Shown: positions 42,775 to 42,891 of the stretch, piece after piece
How positions within the stretch are numbered: the first letter of the stretch is position 1
How the letters are laid out: each line of letters begins with the position of its first letter
NCBI RefSeq assembly: GCF_004792655.1
Contig: NZ_SRZC01000028.1
Span: 1 to 42,891, forward strand
Source: Palleniella muris
GTDB lineage: Bacteria > Bacteroidota > Bacteroidia > Bacteroidales > Bacteroidaceae
Length of the DNA: 42,891 nt
Direction of reading: 5' to 3'
Program-made: the position numbers and the translations under genes
Notes under the pieces: generated by a model
What the model saw: only the letters and a program-made list of their open reading frames with translations
Database searches by the model: none
Told to the model about the DNA's origin: nothing

Positions 42775-42788
42775 TTGAGCAAGCTCAA
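42775..42788. promoter_or_regulatory. Dyad upstream of the Rpn gene
   Basis: TTGAGC-AA-GCTCAA is a 6-bp dyad between the two -7 boxes. The identical dyad is kept in the degraded copy at 24579-24592, which suggests an operator or a short RNA hairpin that blocks translation. Confidence 0.5.
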
Positions 42789-42839
42789 CTGTGTCCGGTT
42801 TGCATTATCTTTGCATACAGTAATTTAACATCACCTATT

Positions 42840-42891
42840 ATGGCAAACTACATCCGATTTGACTGGGCAATGAAGCGCATGCTGCGCAACA
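42840..42891 (+). CDS. Rpn family PD-(D/E)XK nuclease/putative transposase, 5' end only
   Basis: The window ends after 17 codons, MANYIRFDWAMKRMLRN. I recognise this as the usual start of a Bacteroidales branch of Rpn (recombination-promoting nuclease, PD-(D/E)XK nuclease family transposase) proteins; members are around 300 residues. The catalytic residues lie beyond the window, so whether the gene is intact cannot be seen. A remnant of the same gene with its upstream region lies in opposite orientation at 24419-24660. The ATG is preceded by two promoter-like -7 boxes and a dyad. Confidence 0.75.
   Translation, partial: MANYIRFDWAMKRMLRN

Overview
The window reads as chromosomal DNA of a Bacteroidales bacterium, most likely a Prevotellaceae (Prevotella/Segatella-like) species. 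The evidence is three SusC/SusD pairs, a complete porP-gldK-L-M-N (type IX secretion) cluster, many lipoproteins, and promoter boxes of the Bacteroidetes type (TAnnTTTG, sometimes with TTTG or TTG about 20 nt upstream). Species-level assignment is not possible from this sequence alone.

Layout. (1) 1-1.75 kb: the 3' end of a 5S rRNA gene (so an rRNA operon ends here) with its terminator, then a degenerate methyltransferase-like gene, a DUF2795 gene and a lipoprotein gene. (2) 1.8-5.9 kb: an M3 zinc metallopeptidase lipoprotein and two overlapping family-2 glycosyltransferase genes. The first is broken at a run of ten G, the second carries a run of eight G in frame, which suggests a slipped-strand (phase-variable) glycosylation locus. 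(3) 6.0-7.2 kb: a small unknown gene followed by a DUF2335 membrane-protein gene with two in-frame stops, then a gene-free stretch with a palindromic AAAGGTAACC-type repeat cluster. (4) 7.2-14.0 kb: PorP/SprF, GldK, GldL, GldM, GldN and a small outer-membrane beta-barrel, ending in a strong terminator. (5) 14.1-17.3 kb: priA, a TlpA-like thioredoxin lipoprotein, and a second AAAGG-type repeat cluster. (6) 17.3-42.6 kb: three glycan-uptake operons. Operon 1 (minus strand) is SusC-SusD-DUF4957/DUF5123 protein. Operon 2 (minus) is SusC-SusD-small lipoprotein-secreted protein. Operon 3 (plus, divergent from operon 2) is SusC-SusD-DUF4957/DUF5123 protein-small lipoprotein-secreted protein. (7) The window ends in the first 17 codons of an Rpn-type PD-(D/E)XK nuclease/transposase gene.

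The most unusual structure is a mirror arrangement between about 24.4 and 42.9 kb. Operons 2 and 3 diverge from a 668-nt intergenic region in which both SusC genes carry nearly the same 67-nt leader element (62 of 67 identical, in inverted orientation). Both operons end in secreted proteins with the same 24-residue C-terminus (encoded by nearly identical DNA), then a terminator, then an Rpn gene: intact as far as visible on the right, a 35-codon remnant on the left. The left remnant sits directly against the start of operon 1 and appears to have replaced that operon's own leader.

How the genes fit together (inference): the SusC/SusD pairs and DUF5123 lipoproteins should bind and import a polysaccharide, but no glycoside hydrolase, polysaccharide lyase, hybrid two-component regulator or ECF sigma/anti-sigma gene is visible here, so enzymes and regulators must be encoded elsewhere. 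The type IX machinery could export the secreted proteins, but no classical type IX C-terminal domain is visible.
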